A DNA stretch of 13,061 nt from Clostridiales bacterium. GTDB taxonomy: Bacteria > Bacillota_A > Clostridia > Christensenellales > Christensenellaceae. The notes under the pieces were generated by a model. That model saw only the letters and a list, made by a program, of their open reading frames with translations. It had not been told where the DNA came from and did no database searches. The stretch is from assembly GCA_003149735.1 (NCBI GenBank), contig QANA01000083.1, positions 1 to 13,061 of the forward strand. The letters run 5' to 3'. Shown piece by piece: positions 1 to 8,089 of this stretch. The position numbers and the translations under genes are program-made. How positions within the stretch are numbered: the first letter of the stretch is position 1; the number at the start of each line of letters is the position of its first letter.

Positions 1-91
1 CCGGGAAAGTCATACCTTTTGTCTGTTTTACTGTTTTGTGAACAACGCCGGAATGTCTGCCGCCCTTTTTAATGGGCTTTGATAAACAGAA

Positions 92-1261
92 TTAACCGAT
101 ATAAGAGTGATCGACCTGAATGACTGCATAGAAATTGCCATCCAGGCAGCGGATCAGTTCCTGAATACTGCGCTTTACGTCCTGGTCCGGCCGATCATAT
201 TGATAGGGGACGACAATATCAAAAATAACATTGGTATGCGTGGGGCCTGCAACCATGCGGAAGTCATGAATGGACAAACGCGTATCGTATGCATGCACCA
301 ACGTTATTACTTTTTCTCTGGTTTCTACGGTCAGTTTATCATCGGTGGCAATAGGATCCATATGAATGCTGGCGATGCAGCCAAGCTGTTCGGCAAGTTC
401 CCGTTCGGCATTATCGATGGTATCATGCAAGGCCAGTATATCTCCGGTGGCAGGTACTTCTGCATGTACAGAAATAAACATACGGCCGGGGCCATAGTCA
501 TGGACAATCATATCATGAATTCCCAGGATTTCGGAATGGCTGAGAATAATCTGTTCGATCTGTTCCACCAGCTCCTGTGCCGGAGGCTGCCCCAAAAGCG
601 GGCTGATAGTTTCTTTTGCAGCATGGTATCCTGTAAATAAAATAAAACAGGTTACCCCCAATCCTGCCCAGCCATCAATATTCCAGTTTGTAAAATAGGA
701 AATAATTGTACACAACAAAACCATTCCGGTTGACAGGCAGTCGCTTAAGCTATCGGCTGCAGTGGCAGAAAGCGCTGTGGATTGGATTCTCTTTCCGATT
801 GACCGGTTATAAAAAGCCATATATACTTTCACCAGAATGGAGAATAAAAGAATGCCGATAGAGAGCAATTGTACGGAAACGGGTTCCGGGTGCAATATTT
901 TTTGAATGGATGTCTTTCCAAGTTCCAGCCCCATCAACAGAATAATAAGAGAAACGATAAGGCCGGAAATATATTCGATGCGCCCATGGCCGAACGGATG
1001 CTCGGGATCTGGCTTTTGCCCTGCTAATTTGAAGCCAAACAGGGTAATTACAGAGGAACCTGCATCAGATAAATTGTTGAATGCATCGGCAGTGATTGCG
1101 ATGGAGCCAGTCAGTATACCGGCAAATAATTTGGCAGCACAAAGAATGGTATTCAGAAAAATACCCACTGCCCCGCATAATACACCATAGGAGCGACGCA
1201 CCTGAGGATCTTTCGTATCTTGATAATTGGGTATCCATCGTTTGGCAAAGAGAGTAATCAT
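92..1261 (-). CDS. Cation diffusion facilitator (CDF) metal transporter
   Basis: This is a 389-residue membrane protein of the CDF family, which exports divalent metals from the cytoplasm by proton antiport. The N-terminal two thirds hold the usual six-helix core. Typical motifs are ADAFNNLSD in TM2, the loop HPFGHGRIEYISG at about 88-100, and ADSLSD in TM5. The metal-site positions read N62-x3-D66 and D170-x3-D174. Zinc CDFs usually have His or Asp at the TM2 and TM5 sites, so Mn or Fe is a reasonable alternative substrate (inference). The cytoplasmic part is longer than usual. Residues about 245-305 form a normal dimerisation domain, and about 328-389 look like a second copy, since both contain IHD followed by GP and then VP. 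The start is supported by an AAGGA ribosome binding site 9 nt upstream. The gene is divergent from the ABC-F gene at 1409, and no terminator is evident downstream. Confidence 0.93.
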   Translation of the reverse strand: MITLFAKRWIPNYQDTKDPQVRRSYGVLCGAVGIFLNTILCAAKLFAGILTGSIAITADAFNNLSDAGSSVITLFGFKLAGQKPDPEHPFGHGRIEYISGLIVSLIILLMGLELGKTSIQKILHPEPVSVQLLSIGILLFSILVKVYMAFYNRSIGKRIQSTALSATAADSLSDCLSTGMVLLCTIISYFTNWNIDGWAGLGVTCFILFTGYHAAKETISPLLGQPPAQELVEQIEQIILSHSEILGIHDMIVHDYGPGRMFISVHAEVPATGDILALHDTIDNAERELAEQLGCIASIHMDPIATDDKLTVETREKVITLVHAYDTRLSIHDFRMVAGPTHTNVIFDIVVPYQYDRPDQDVKRSIQELIRCLDGNFYAVIQVDHSYIG

Positions 1262-1298
1262 AAAATAAAATCCTTCCCATGCAATATAATGTTTTTTT

Positions 1299-1307
1299 AT
1301 TATAGCA
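1299..1307 (-). promoter_or_regulatory. Extended -10 promoter of the CDF gene
   Basis: On the minus strand the sequence reads TGCTATAAT, a perfect -10 hexamer preceded by the TG of an extended -10 element. No good -35 lies 16-18 bp upstream, which extended -10 promoters tolerate. Transcription would start about 30 bases before the CDF start codon. Confidence 0.5.
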
Positions 1308-1339
1308 TATTTTCAAGTGGGAAAACCAGAACTTAGTTT

Positions 1340-1367
1340 TTGAAAGAAAAAATAAAGCAAATATGAT
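1340..1367 (+). promoter_or_regulatory. Sigma-A-type promoter of the first ABC-F gene
   Basis: TTGAAA (1340-1345) and TATGAT (1362-1367) are separated by 16 bp, each matching the consensus at 5 of 6 positions. The predicted start lies about 35 bases before the ATG at 1409. It likely drives the ABC-F, Nudix and perhaps aldo/keto reductase genes. Confidence 0.6.
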
Positions 1368-1408
1368 ACAATAAGTATGAAGTGTAGTGAGAGAATGGAG
1401 ACTGGAAA

Positions 1409-3208
1409 ATGTTATTGAGTGCGGAGCATATCAGCAAAAGTTTTGGTACAAAGAGGCTGTTTCAAGATATTTCTTTTTTTCTGGACCAACAGCAGAAAGT
1501 TGGCATTATCGGTATCAATGGCACGGGCAAAAGTACGTTGCTCAAAGTATTGGCGGGGCGGGAACAGCCGGATGATGGCATTGTTACTCATGCCCCTGGA
1601 GTGAGGATTGCTTATTTGCCACAGGAGTTACAACTGAATCCGGAACTTACCATTTTGCAGCAATTGTTGGAAGAAATAGGGGCCGGCGAATGGCAGGAGA
1701 AGGAATATGAAGCAAAAGCGATGCTGAATCGGCTAGGGCTTTCTGAATTTGACCAAAAGATATGTGAATTATCCGGCGGGCAGAAGAAAAGAGTTGCCCT
1801 GGCAGCAACGCTGCTGAAGCCTTCGGAATTGTTGATTTTGGATGAGCCTACGAATCATTTGGATAATGAAATGGTTACCTGGTTGGAAAACTGGCTGATC
1901 AATTATAGTGGCGGCTTGTTGATGATAACGCACGATCGTTATTTTTTGGAACATGTCGTTGATCGAATTGCGGAACTATCTTTTGGAAGTTTATATTGTT
2001 ATGAAGCAAACTATTCAAAGTACCTGGATTTAAAGGCGCAGCGTTTGGAGATGGCAAACGCCAGTGAGCGGAAAAGGCAGGCACTTTTGCGCAGAGAATA
2101 TCAGTGGATTATGCGCGGCCCTAAAGCGAGGGGAAGTAAAAGCTCAGAACGAATTGCCCGTTATGAGGCATTGAAAGCACAGCAGAAGCCGGAAATTGAA
2201 AAGACAGTGCAAATGACAGTCATGCATAGCAGGCTTGGCAAAAAGACGATTGAAGCGGAGCATGTAGATAAATATTATGGAGAAAAAGCTGTAGTGACGG
2301 ATTTTTCCTATACGATTTTAAGAGAGGATCGTATTGGCATTGTGGGAAAAAACGGAGCGGGAAAAACAACGCTTTTGAAGTTGCTTGCTGGGCAGATTCA
2401 GCCGGATAGCGGAAATATACAAATAGGGGAGACAGTCAGAATCGGATATTTTATGCAGGAAACCGAAGCGCTGGATTTAGATCAGCGGGTATACGATTAT
2501 ATTCGCGAAATAGCATCTGAAGTCTCTACGCGCGAAGGGAAGATCTCTGCTTCGGAAATGTTGGAGCGCTTTTTATTTACGGCGGCAACACAACAGGAAA
2601 AGATTGAAAAACTTAGCGGCGGGGAAAAGCGCAGGTTGTATCTGCTGGGTATTTTAATGAAGGCACCCAATATTTTGCTTCTGGATGAGCCGACGAACGA
2701 TTTGGATATAGAGACACTGACAGTCCTGGAAGCATATTTGGAAGAGTTCCCGGGTGCTGTTTTGGCTGTTTCTCATGATCGCTATTTTTTGGACAAAATG
2801 GCACAGAGCATTTTTGAAGTAGGAGAGAATGGAATCATAAGTCGCTATGAAGGAGATTACAGCAGCTATGAGGAAAAGAAAAAACAGCTGCAGATAGCAG
2901 AAAAAAAGCAATTAAAAGAAGCAACTCCCAAAACCATTAGAAATACACGCACCCACCGGGAAAAATTAAAATTTACCTATAAGGAACAACGAGAATTTGA
3001 ACATATTGATGAGGAAATTGCTCAGTTGGAAGCAAATATCAGCGATTGTCGACAGCGGATGCAGGAGAGTGCAAGTGATTATATAAAATTGCAAGCATTG
3101 ACAGAGGAAAAGGAATATCTGGAAAAGGAACTGTCGAAAAAGGAAGAGCGCTGGATATATCTTAACGAATTGGCAGAACAGATCGAAGCTCAGCATGCGG
3201 GAGAATAA
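1409..3208 (+). CDS. ABC-F ATPase, Uup/YfmR-like
   Basis: A 599-residue soluble protein with two ABC ATPase domains and no membrane segments, the layout of ABC-F ribosome-associated factors. Domain 1 has Walker A GINGTGKST (35-43), signature LSGGQ (121-125) and Walker B/DEPTNHLD (145-152). Domain 2 has GKNGAGKTT (313-321), LSGGE (402-406) and DEPTNDLD (426-433). The linker between them contains RREYQWIMRGPKARGSK, a pattern typical of the Uup/YfmR branch. The last about 100 residues are charged and coiled-coil-like, as in the Uup C-terminal domain. Known relatives bind the ribosomal E site and relieve stalled ribosomes; B. subtilis YfmR acts in parallel with EF-P on difficult peptide motifs. 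The start has GGAG 8 nt upstream. The Nudix gene begins 4 bp after its stop, implying co-transcription. An antibiotic-resistance ABC-F is less likely from the linker and C-terminal extension. Confidence 0.93.
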   Translation: MLLSAEHISKSFGTKRLFQDISFFLDQQQKVGIIGINGTGKSTLLKVLAGREQPDDGIVTHAPGVRIAYLPQELQLNPELTILQQLLEEIGAGEWQEKEYEAKAMLNRLGLSEFDQKICELSGGQKKRVALAATLLKPSELLILDEPTNHLDNEMVTWLENWLINYSGGLLMITHDRYFLEHVVDRIAELSFGSLYCYEANYSKYLDLKAQRLEMANASERKRQALLRREYQWIMRGPKARGSKSSERIARYEALKAQQKPEIEKTVQMTVMHSRLGKKTIEAEHVDKYYGEKAVVTDFSYTILREDRIGIVGKNGAGKTTLLKLLAGQIQPDSGNIQIGETVRIGYFMQETEALDLDQRVYDYIREIASEVSTREGKISASEMLERFLFTAATQQEKIEKLSGGEKRRLYLLGILMKAPNILLLDEPTNDLDIETLTVLEAYLEEFPGAVLAVSHDRYFLDKMAQSIFEVGENGIISRYEGDYSSYEEKKKQLQIAEKKQLKEATPKTIRNTRTHREKLKFTYKEQREFEHIDEEIAQLEANISDCRQRMQESASDYIKLQALTEEKEYLEKELSKKEERWIYLNELAEQIEAQHAGE

Positions 3209-3212
3209 AACT

Positions 3213-3683
3213 ATGAAATTAACTACTTTATGCTACATTGAAAAAAATGGAAAATATCTGATGCTGCATCGCATTAAAAAAAAGTCGGATATTAATCAGG
3301 GAAAATGGATTGGTGTTGGCGGACATTTTGAAGAAGGGGAAAGCCCGGAGGAATGCTTGATACGGGAAGTGCAAGAAGAAACAGGGTTATTTCTGACACA
3401 ATATGCTTTTCGTGGTATTGTTACTTTTGCTACGGATGTACAGCAAACGGAATATATGTGCCTTTACACGGCAACTGCCTTTGAAGGAGAACTGACTGCC
3501 TGTAATGAAGGCGAACTGGCCTGGATTGATAAAGAAAAAATTGAAGAACTGGAGCTTTGGGAGGGCGATCGCATTTTCCTGCGTTTATTAGCAGCAGAGG
3601 CTCCCTTCTTTTCTTTGAAATTGCGCTATGTTGGTGATGTGTTACAGGAAGCAGTATTAGATGGGAAAGCCATTGGCAACTGA
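3213..3683 (+). CDS. Nudix hydrolase, MutX-like 8-oxo-dGTP diphosphatase
   Basis: A 156-residue Nudix protein. The Nudix box runs from GGHFEEGES to REVQEETGL (G-x5-E-x7-REVQEETGL), with all metal-binding glutamates present. The preceding GKWIGVGGHFEEGE, the later LWEGDRIFL and the C-terminal PFFSLKLRYVGD closely resemble Streptococcus pneumoniae MutX and related 8-oxo-dGTPases, which clean oxidised dGTP from the nucleotide pool and prevent A:T to C:G transversions. The length is normal for that group. An upstream in-frame ATG at 3195 would overlap the ABC-F gene. I chose 3213 because GGAG lies 9 nt before it and the family start aligns there. The exact substrate cannot be fixed from sequence, since Nudix specificity is variable. 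Confidence 0.88.
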   Translation: MKLTTLCYIEKNGKYLMLHRIKKKSDINQGKWIGVGGHFEEGESPEECLIREVQEETGLFLTQYAFRGIVTFATDVQQTEYMCLYTATAFEGELTACNEGELAWIDKEKIEELELWEGDRIFLRLLAAEAPFFSLKLRYVGDVLQEAVLDGKAIGN

Positions 3684-3746
3684 TCATAAATGGTTCTAAC
3701 AGAATAGAGAGAAAATTAGAAATAGAAAAAAAGAGAGGATATAAAA

Positions 3747-4868
3747 ATGGAAAAAAGAGTTTTTGCGGGTTTGGAAGAAAGGCCTTCTTTGCTGGGGTTT
3801 GGCTGCATGCGTTTGCCGCAACAGGAAAATGGAGAAATCGATACTGCTTTGCTTCAGCATATGGTAGACGCTGCTATAGCTGGTGGTATCAACTATTTTG
3901 ATACGGCATGGCCATATCACGGTGGAAAAAGTGAAATTTATATAGGCAATGCTTTAAAGAAATATGCTCGGGATAGTTTTTATTTGGCAGATAAAATGCC
4001 GGCGAGGCAGCTGTCAGCAAAGGCGGCAGACGTTTTATTTGAAGAACAGTTGAAAAAATGCCAGGTTGAATATTTCGACTTTTATTTGGCGCATGGATTA
4101 AATGCCAGTAATTTTCAGGTGTTTGAAGCGGCGGGATGTTATGAAGTGTTGCAGCGTAAAAAAATGGAAGGAAAAATCCGGCATCTTGGATTCTCTTTCC
4201 ATGACAATGTGCAGGCATTGGAACACATTTTAGAAGCGCATCCATGGGAATTTGTCCAGATACAGTTGAATTATGTGGATTGGGAAAGTACAAATGCAAA
4301 AGAACAATATGAAATGATCTGCGAAAAAGGGCTTCCCATTTTGGTGATGGAGCCGGTTCGCGGAGGCACATTGGCCAATTTGACGACTTCTGCCAGGAGA
4401 TTGCTGCAAGAAGCGGCACCACAGAATAGCATTGCTTCTTGGGCGATTCGCTATGCTGCTTCGCTTCCGGGGGTGATGACAGTGCTTTCGGGAATGTCGG
4501 ATTTATTACAGGTTGAAGATAATATAAAAACAATGAAAGAGTTTAAGGAATTATCTGAGCAGGAACTTGTCATTTTGGGACAGGTAGCGCAGATTTTTAG
4601 GGCTAGCGGAACAATTCCCTGCACAGGATGTCGCTATTGTATGGATTGCCCGGCGGGTGTGGATATTCCACGTGTATTTGCAGCATATAATCACTATCAA
4701 AATACTTTGCAGGAAAATCAATTTAAAAATATTTATCGTACTTTGCTAAAAACACAGCGTGCGGATTGCTGTATTTCCTGCGGAACCTGCAAATCGCGGT
4801 GCCCGCAGGCGATCGATATTCCTGCACAGATGAAACGTGTTGCGGAGTTAGCTGCAGGTATTATGTAA
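3747..4868 (+). CDS. Aldo/keto reductase with C-terminal 4Fe-4S ferredoxin-like domain
   Basis: A 373-residue cytoplasmic oxidoreductase. Residues 1 to about 275 form an aldo/keto reductase barrel. It has GFGCMRLP (17-24), FDTAWPYHGG with the catalytic Asp52 and Tyr57, Lys83 in LADKMP, and His116 in YLAHGL, so the four catalytic residues are all present. The C-terminal part carries two cysteine clusters: C292-x2-C295-x2-C298-x2-C301-P and C342/C345/C348/C352-P (with an extra C341). This matches the large family of iron-sulfur aldo/keto reductases common in anaerobes, whose physiological substrates are mostly unknown. The clusters suggest electron exchange with ferredoxin-type carriers (inference). 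The ribosome binding site AGAGAGGA ends 7 nt before the ATG. It lies 63 bp after the Nudix gene with no clear terminator or strong promoter between, so it may belong to the same transcript. Confidence 0.92.
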   Translation: MEKRVFAGLEERPSLLGFGCMRLPQQENGEIDTALLQHMVDAAIAGGINYFDTAWPYHGGKSEIYIGNALKKYARDSFYLADKMPARQLSAKAADVLFEEQLKKCQVEYFDFYLAHGLNASNFQVFEAAGCYEVLQRKKMEGKIRHLGFSFHDNVQALEHILEAHPWEFVQIQLNYVDWESTNAKEQYEMICEKGLPILVMEPVRGGTLANLTTSARRLLQEAAPQNSIASWAIRYAASLPGVMTVLSGMSDLLQVEDNIKTMKEFKELSEQELVILGQVAQIFRASGTIPCTGCRYCMDCPAGVDIPRVFAAYNHYQNTLQENQFKNIYRTLLKTQRADCCISCGTCKSRCPQAIDIPAQMKRVAELAAGIM

Positions 4869-4899
4869 GCAGGTAGGATGAACGATATGGTTATGTATA

Positions 4900-5298
4900 C
4901 TAATAGGCCATATCTTCCCAGGAACAGAGAGGGCAGGGGGATAATTGCGGAAAATAGAGGAGCGCGCTGTAATACATCAGCGCACATGTTTCACGATGGC
5001 AATATGTGCAACGATTATTTTTGTGATAAAGGCCATCTCCCGAAAGGTAAACCAATTGTTCATTGGTAGTACTGCTGTAGAAATAAGAGCCGGAAGCATA
5101 AAAAGAACCTTCATAAAGCAGATGCTTGGCAGGCGGAACGGATTTTTCCTGGCCGATCGTTTCAAGAAAATAGTAGGTAGTGGCGCGATAAGAAAGGGAA
5201 ATGTTTTTAGAGAAAAAGAGAACGGCAAGAAGGCATAGGCACAGTGCCCATGCCAAAAAACAATAGAATTTATCCTTTTTGGAAGTTTTTGTTTGCAT
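4900..5298 (-). CDS. Small membrane-anchored protein with a C-terminal His/Cys cluster
   Basis: A 132-residue protein of no family I can name. It has a short basic N-terminus, one hydrophobic segment at about 11-29 (probably a membrane anchor or uncleaved signal), an extracytoplasmic stretch rich in Tyr and Ser, and a C-terminal cluster: Tyr91-His92, Cys97, Cys100, Cys105, then PCPLC with Cys122 and Cys125. The order YH-x4-C, then a helix-like stretch, then PCxxC resembles a small metal-binding module found at the ends of several Bacillota surface proteins and nucleases; that resemblance is from memory and is an inference. The open frame continues upstream to 5457, but I chose 5298 because an excellent AAGGAG lies 7 nt before this ATG and the longer version would run through the start of the Sir2 gene. 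It is convergent with the aldo/keto reductase (31 bp gap) and divergent from sir2. Confidence 0.72.
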   Translation of the reverse strand: MQTKTSKKDKFYCFLAWALCLCLLAVLFFSKNISLSYRATTYYFLETIGQEKSVPPAKHLLYEGSFYASGSYFYSSTTNEQLVYLSGDGLYHKNNRCTYCHRETCALMYYSALLYFPQLSPCPLCSWEDMAY

Positions 5299-5317
5299 GC
5301 GTTTTCTCCTTTTCTTT

Positions 5318-5346
5318 ATGGTAGATGATTTTTGTTGAAATGCCAA
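5318..5346 (-). promoter_or_regulatory. Candidate promoter of the small membrane protein
   Basis: On the minus strand TTGGCA (5341-5346) and TACCAT (5318-5323) are separated by 17 bp, matching the consensus at 5/6 and 4/6. The start would fall just upstream of the AAGGAG ribosome binding site, giving a very short leader. No equally good promoter for the divergent sir2 gene is visible; TTGACA at 5355-5360 sits too close to its ATG. Confidence 0.35.
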
Positions 5347-5377
5347 TAGAATTTTTGACAAAATAGGAGACACGGCA

Positions 5378-6103
<726 letters not shown>

Positions 6104-6105
6104 GA

Positions 6106-7227
6106 ATGAAATTCATGTTGGCGCCAGATTCTTTTAAAGGGAGCCTTTCGGCAGAGCAGGCGGTACAGGCCATGGCAGAAGGTATACGGGATGTGATGCC
6201 GGAGGCACAAATGATCTGTATGCCAATTGCTGACGGTGGAGAAGGAACGCTGGAAGCATTGGAGCGAGTGCTGGGAGGCAAAAGAAAATATATACAAGTG
6301 CCAGGTCCATATGGCAAAAAAGTGGAAGCCTATTATTTATATACTCGGCAAATGGCTGTGATTGAATTGGCACAAGCTTCCGGATTGACATTAACAACGG
6401 AACAGGAGCGCAATCCAATGCAAGCTTCTACCTATGGAACAGGCTTGTTGATTCGGGACGCAATAGAAGAAGGAGCAAAACAAATATGTTTGACATTGGG
6501 CGGCAGTGCTACCAATGACGGAGGTGCGGGAATTGCGGCTGCATTGGGTATGCGTTTACTGGATGAAGCAGGAAGAGAGATTGAGCCAACCTGTGCAGGA
6601 TTAGAACATCTGAAGCAAATTGATGATAGAGAAATGCGTTCGTTATTAAAACAATGCAGTTTTATGATTGCCTGTGATGTGAAAAATCCACTCTGTGGGT
6701 TGAATGGAGCATCGGCAGTATATGGCCCGCAAAAAGGTGCGGACACGGCAATGGTGTGGAAGATGGATGAAATCTTACAGCATTACGGAAAAATATTAGA
6801 AGAAACCTCTGGTAAGGCAATTACCTCATTGGAAGGCAGTGGAGCGGCTGGAGGCGCAGCGTTGCCGCTATTAGCATTTGCGGATGCAAAACTTTGTTCT
6901 GGTATTGACTTGGTATTGGATGCGTTTGCATTTGATCAACAGCTGGAGACAGTTGATTGGGTTTTTTCCGGAGAAGGTAAAATTGATGCGCAGACAAGTT
7001 TCGGCAAAGCAATTGCAGGGGTTGCCAAAAGGGCTGAAAAGAAAAAAATACCAATCACTGTGTTTGCCGGCAGGGTGGATGTGGAATCGGGAAGCTGCCC
7101 TGATGGAATGTATTTACGAGGCGTCAATCCACAGGAAGGAACCCTGGAAGATCATATGAAACATGCTTATAAAAATCTGCGCAAAGCTGTTTCTGATTTT
7201 TTAAAGGAGGAAGGGATATGCCGATAG
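6106..7227 (+). CDS. glxK: Glycerate kinase (GlxK/GarK family)
   Basis: A 373-residue enzyme phosphorylating D-glycerate with ATP; members of this family generally make 2-phosphoglycerate, which feeds into lower glycolysis. Diagnostic stretches are LAPDSFKGSLSA near the N-terminus, IADGGEGT, GGSATNDGGAG, CDVKNPLCG followed by VYGPQKGAD, GSGAAGG, and GEGKIDAQTSFGKA. Length and motif order match the family, with nothing missing. The AGGAGG at 6093-6098 is 7 nt before the ATG and lies inside the end of the sir2 gene. Its own 3' end overlaps the reductase by 10 bp, so the three genes form one translationally tight operon. Neither glycerate transport nor tartronate-semialdehyde genes are nearby. 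Together with glyA (separate unit) it hints at serine/glycerate interconversion, but that is only a loose inference. Confidence 0.94.
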   Translation: MKFMLAPDSFKGSLSAEQAVQAMAEGIRDVMPEAQMICMPIADGGEGTLEALERVLGGKRKYIQVPGPYGKKVEAYYLYTRQMAVIELAQASGLTLTTEQERNPMQASTYGTGLLIRDAIEEGAKQICLTLGGSATNDGGAGIAAALGMRLLDEAGREIEPTCAGLEHLKQIDDREMRSLLKQCSFMIACDVKNPLCGLNGASAVYGPQKGADTAMVWKMDEILQHYGKILEETSGKAITSLEGSGAAGGAALPLLAFADAKLCSGIDLVLDAFAFDQQLETVDWVFSGEGKIDAQTSFGKAIAGVAKRAEKKKIPITVFAGRVDVESGSCPDGMYLRGVNPQEGTLEDHMKHAYKNLRKAVSDFLKEEGICR

Positions 7228-7940
7228 TATTGATCACTGGTGGCTCCAGAGGAATAGGAGCGCAGATGGTGCGATCGTTTTTTCATAACGGTTGGAACGT
7301 TGTGCTGAACTATCGTAGTCACAGAGAAGAGGCCGAGCAGCTTTGCCGTGAACTTCCGGGTGTTTTGGCTATACAGGCAGATGTAGCTGACCCTGAGCAG
7401 GTACAGCAGATGTTTAACCATATACATGAAATATATCCTGCGATAGATGTTTTGATCAATAATGCCGGAATTTCAAAAGCTGGGTTGTTTGAAGATTTTT
7501 CTGTGCAGGAGTGGCAGGAAATTTTTGCTGTTAATTTTTTTGGGGCGGTGTATTGTATACAACATGCATTGAAAGATATGCGAAAGCGCGGGAAAGGCAA
7601 AATTATCAATATGTCTTCTATCTGGGGGTTGAAAGGCGCTTCTTGTGAAAGCAGTTATGCAAGCACAAAAGCTGCCTTGATCGGTCTTACCAGGTCACTT
7701 GCAAAAGAATTAGGACGCAGCGGAATTTGTATTAACTGCATTGCTCCGGGCATGATTCAGACAGAGATGAATGCTGGATACTCATCGGAAACAATACAAG
7801 AATTGATGGAAGAAATCCCTGTAGGGCGAATTGGTGCACCGGAAGATGTGGCGGCATTGGCACAATTTTTAGCTTCTCCGGCAGCAGATTATATTAATGG
7901 CCAGATACTCAGCGTTGACGGAGGCTGGAATATTGTATGA
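7218..7940 (+). CDS. Short-chain dehydrogenase/reductase, YmfI-like (candidate EF-P 5-aminopentanone reductase)
   Basis: A 240-residue classical SDR. It has the Rossmann motif TGGSRGIG (7-14), NNAG (81-84), the catalytic triad Ser134, Tyr147, Lys151, and the C-terminal NGQILSVDGGW typical of FabG-like proteins. The segment SSIWGLKGASCESSYASTK is more specific. The WG-x2-GASCE pattern just after the catalytic serine is what I recall for YmfI of B. subtilis and its clostridial relatives, the reductase that makes 5-aminopentanol on elongation factor P. A generic 3-oxoacyl-ACP reductase remains possible; no other fatty-acid synthesis genes are adjacent, which weakens that option. AAAGGAGG sits 7-8 nt before the ATG. 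The gene overlaps the glycerate kinase by 10 bp and ends the operon, 23 bp before an intrinsic terminator. Confidence 0.88.
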   Translation: MPIVLITGGSRGIGAQMVRSFFHNGWNVVLNYRSHREEAEQLCRELPGVLAIQADVADPEQVQQMFNHIHEIYPAIDVLINNAGISKAGLFEDFSVQEWQEIFAVNFFGAVYCIQHALKDMRKRGKGKIINMSSIWGLKGASCESSYASTKAALIGLTRSLAKELGRSGICINCIAPGMIQTEMNAGYSSETIQELMEEIPVGRIGAPEDVAALAQFLASPAADYINGQILSVDGGWNIV

Positions 7941-7963
7941 TGGAAATGATTATAGCAGATATG

Positions 7964-7991
7964 AAAAAGCAGCCGTTATACGGCTGTTTTT
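7964..7991 (+). terminator. Intrinsic terminator of the sir2-glxK-SDR operon
   Basis: CAGCCGT (7970-7976), a TAT loop and ACGGCTG (7980-7986) form a 7-bp stem, extended by a G-T pair and A-T pairs. It is followed by TTTTT (7987-7991). The preceding A-run gives it some bidirectional character, but no minus-strand gene needs it. Confidence 0.88.
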
Positions 7992-8030
7992 CTATGCCAT
8001 CATAAAGAAAGGCGTGTAAAAGCACATGAA

Positions 8031-8059
8031 TTGAAGGCGTATTCGGTTCATGATATAAT
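8031..8059 (+). promoter_or_regulatory. Sigma-A-type promoter of the second ABC-F gene
   Basis: TTGAAG (8031-8036) and a perfect TATAAT (8054-8059) are separated by 17 bp. They lie directly between the terminator at 7964-7991 and the ATG at 8090, so the second ABC-F gene starts its own transcript. Confidence 0.8.
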
Positions 8060-8089
8060 ACCACATACAGCATATGTAAGGAGACTGGA

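Noticed and set aside
1..91. Minus-strand frame open to the window edge after the CDF stop
   Set aside because: It is only about 25 codons, with no convincing start codon plus ribosome binding site and no recognisable motif. A GCCC/GGGC 4-bp hairpin here is too weak to call a terminator.
4884..4914. GATATGG...CCATATC inverted repeat between the convergent aldo/keto reductase and small membrane protein genes
   Set aside because: The stem is 7 bp and AT-rich with a 17-nt loop and no T-tract, so it is not a convincing terminator.
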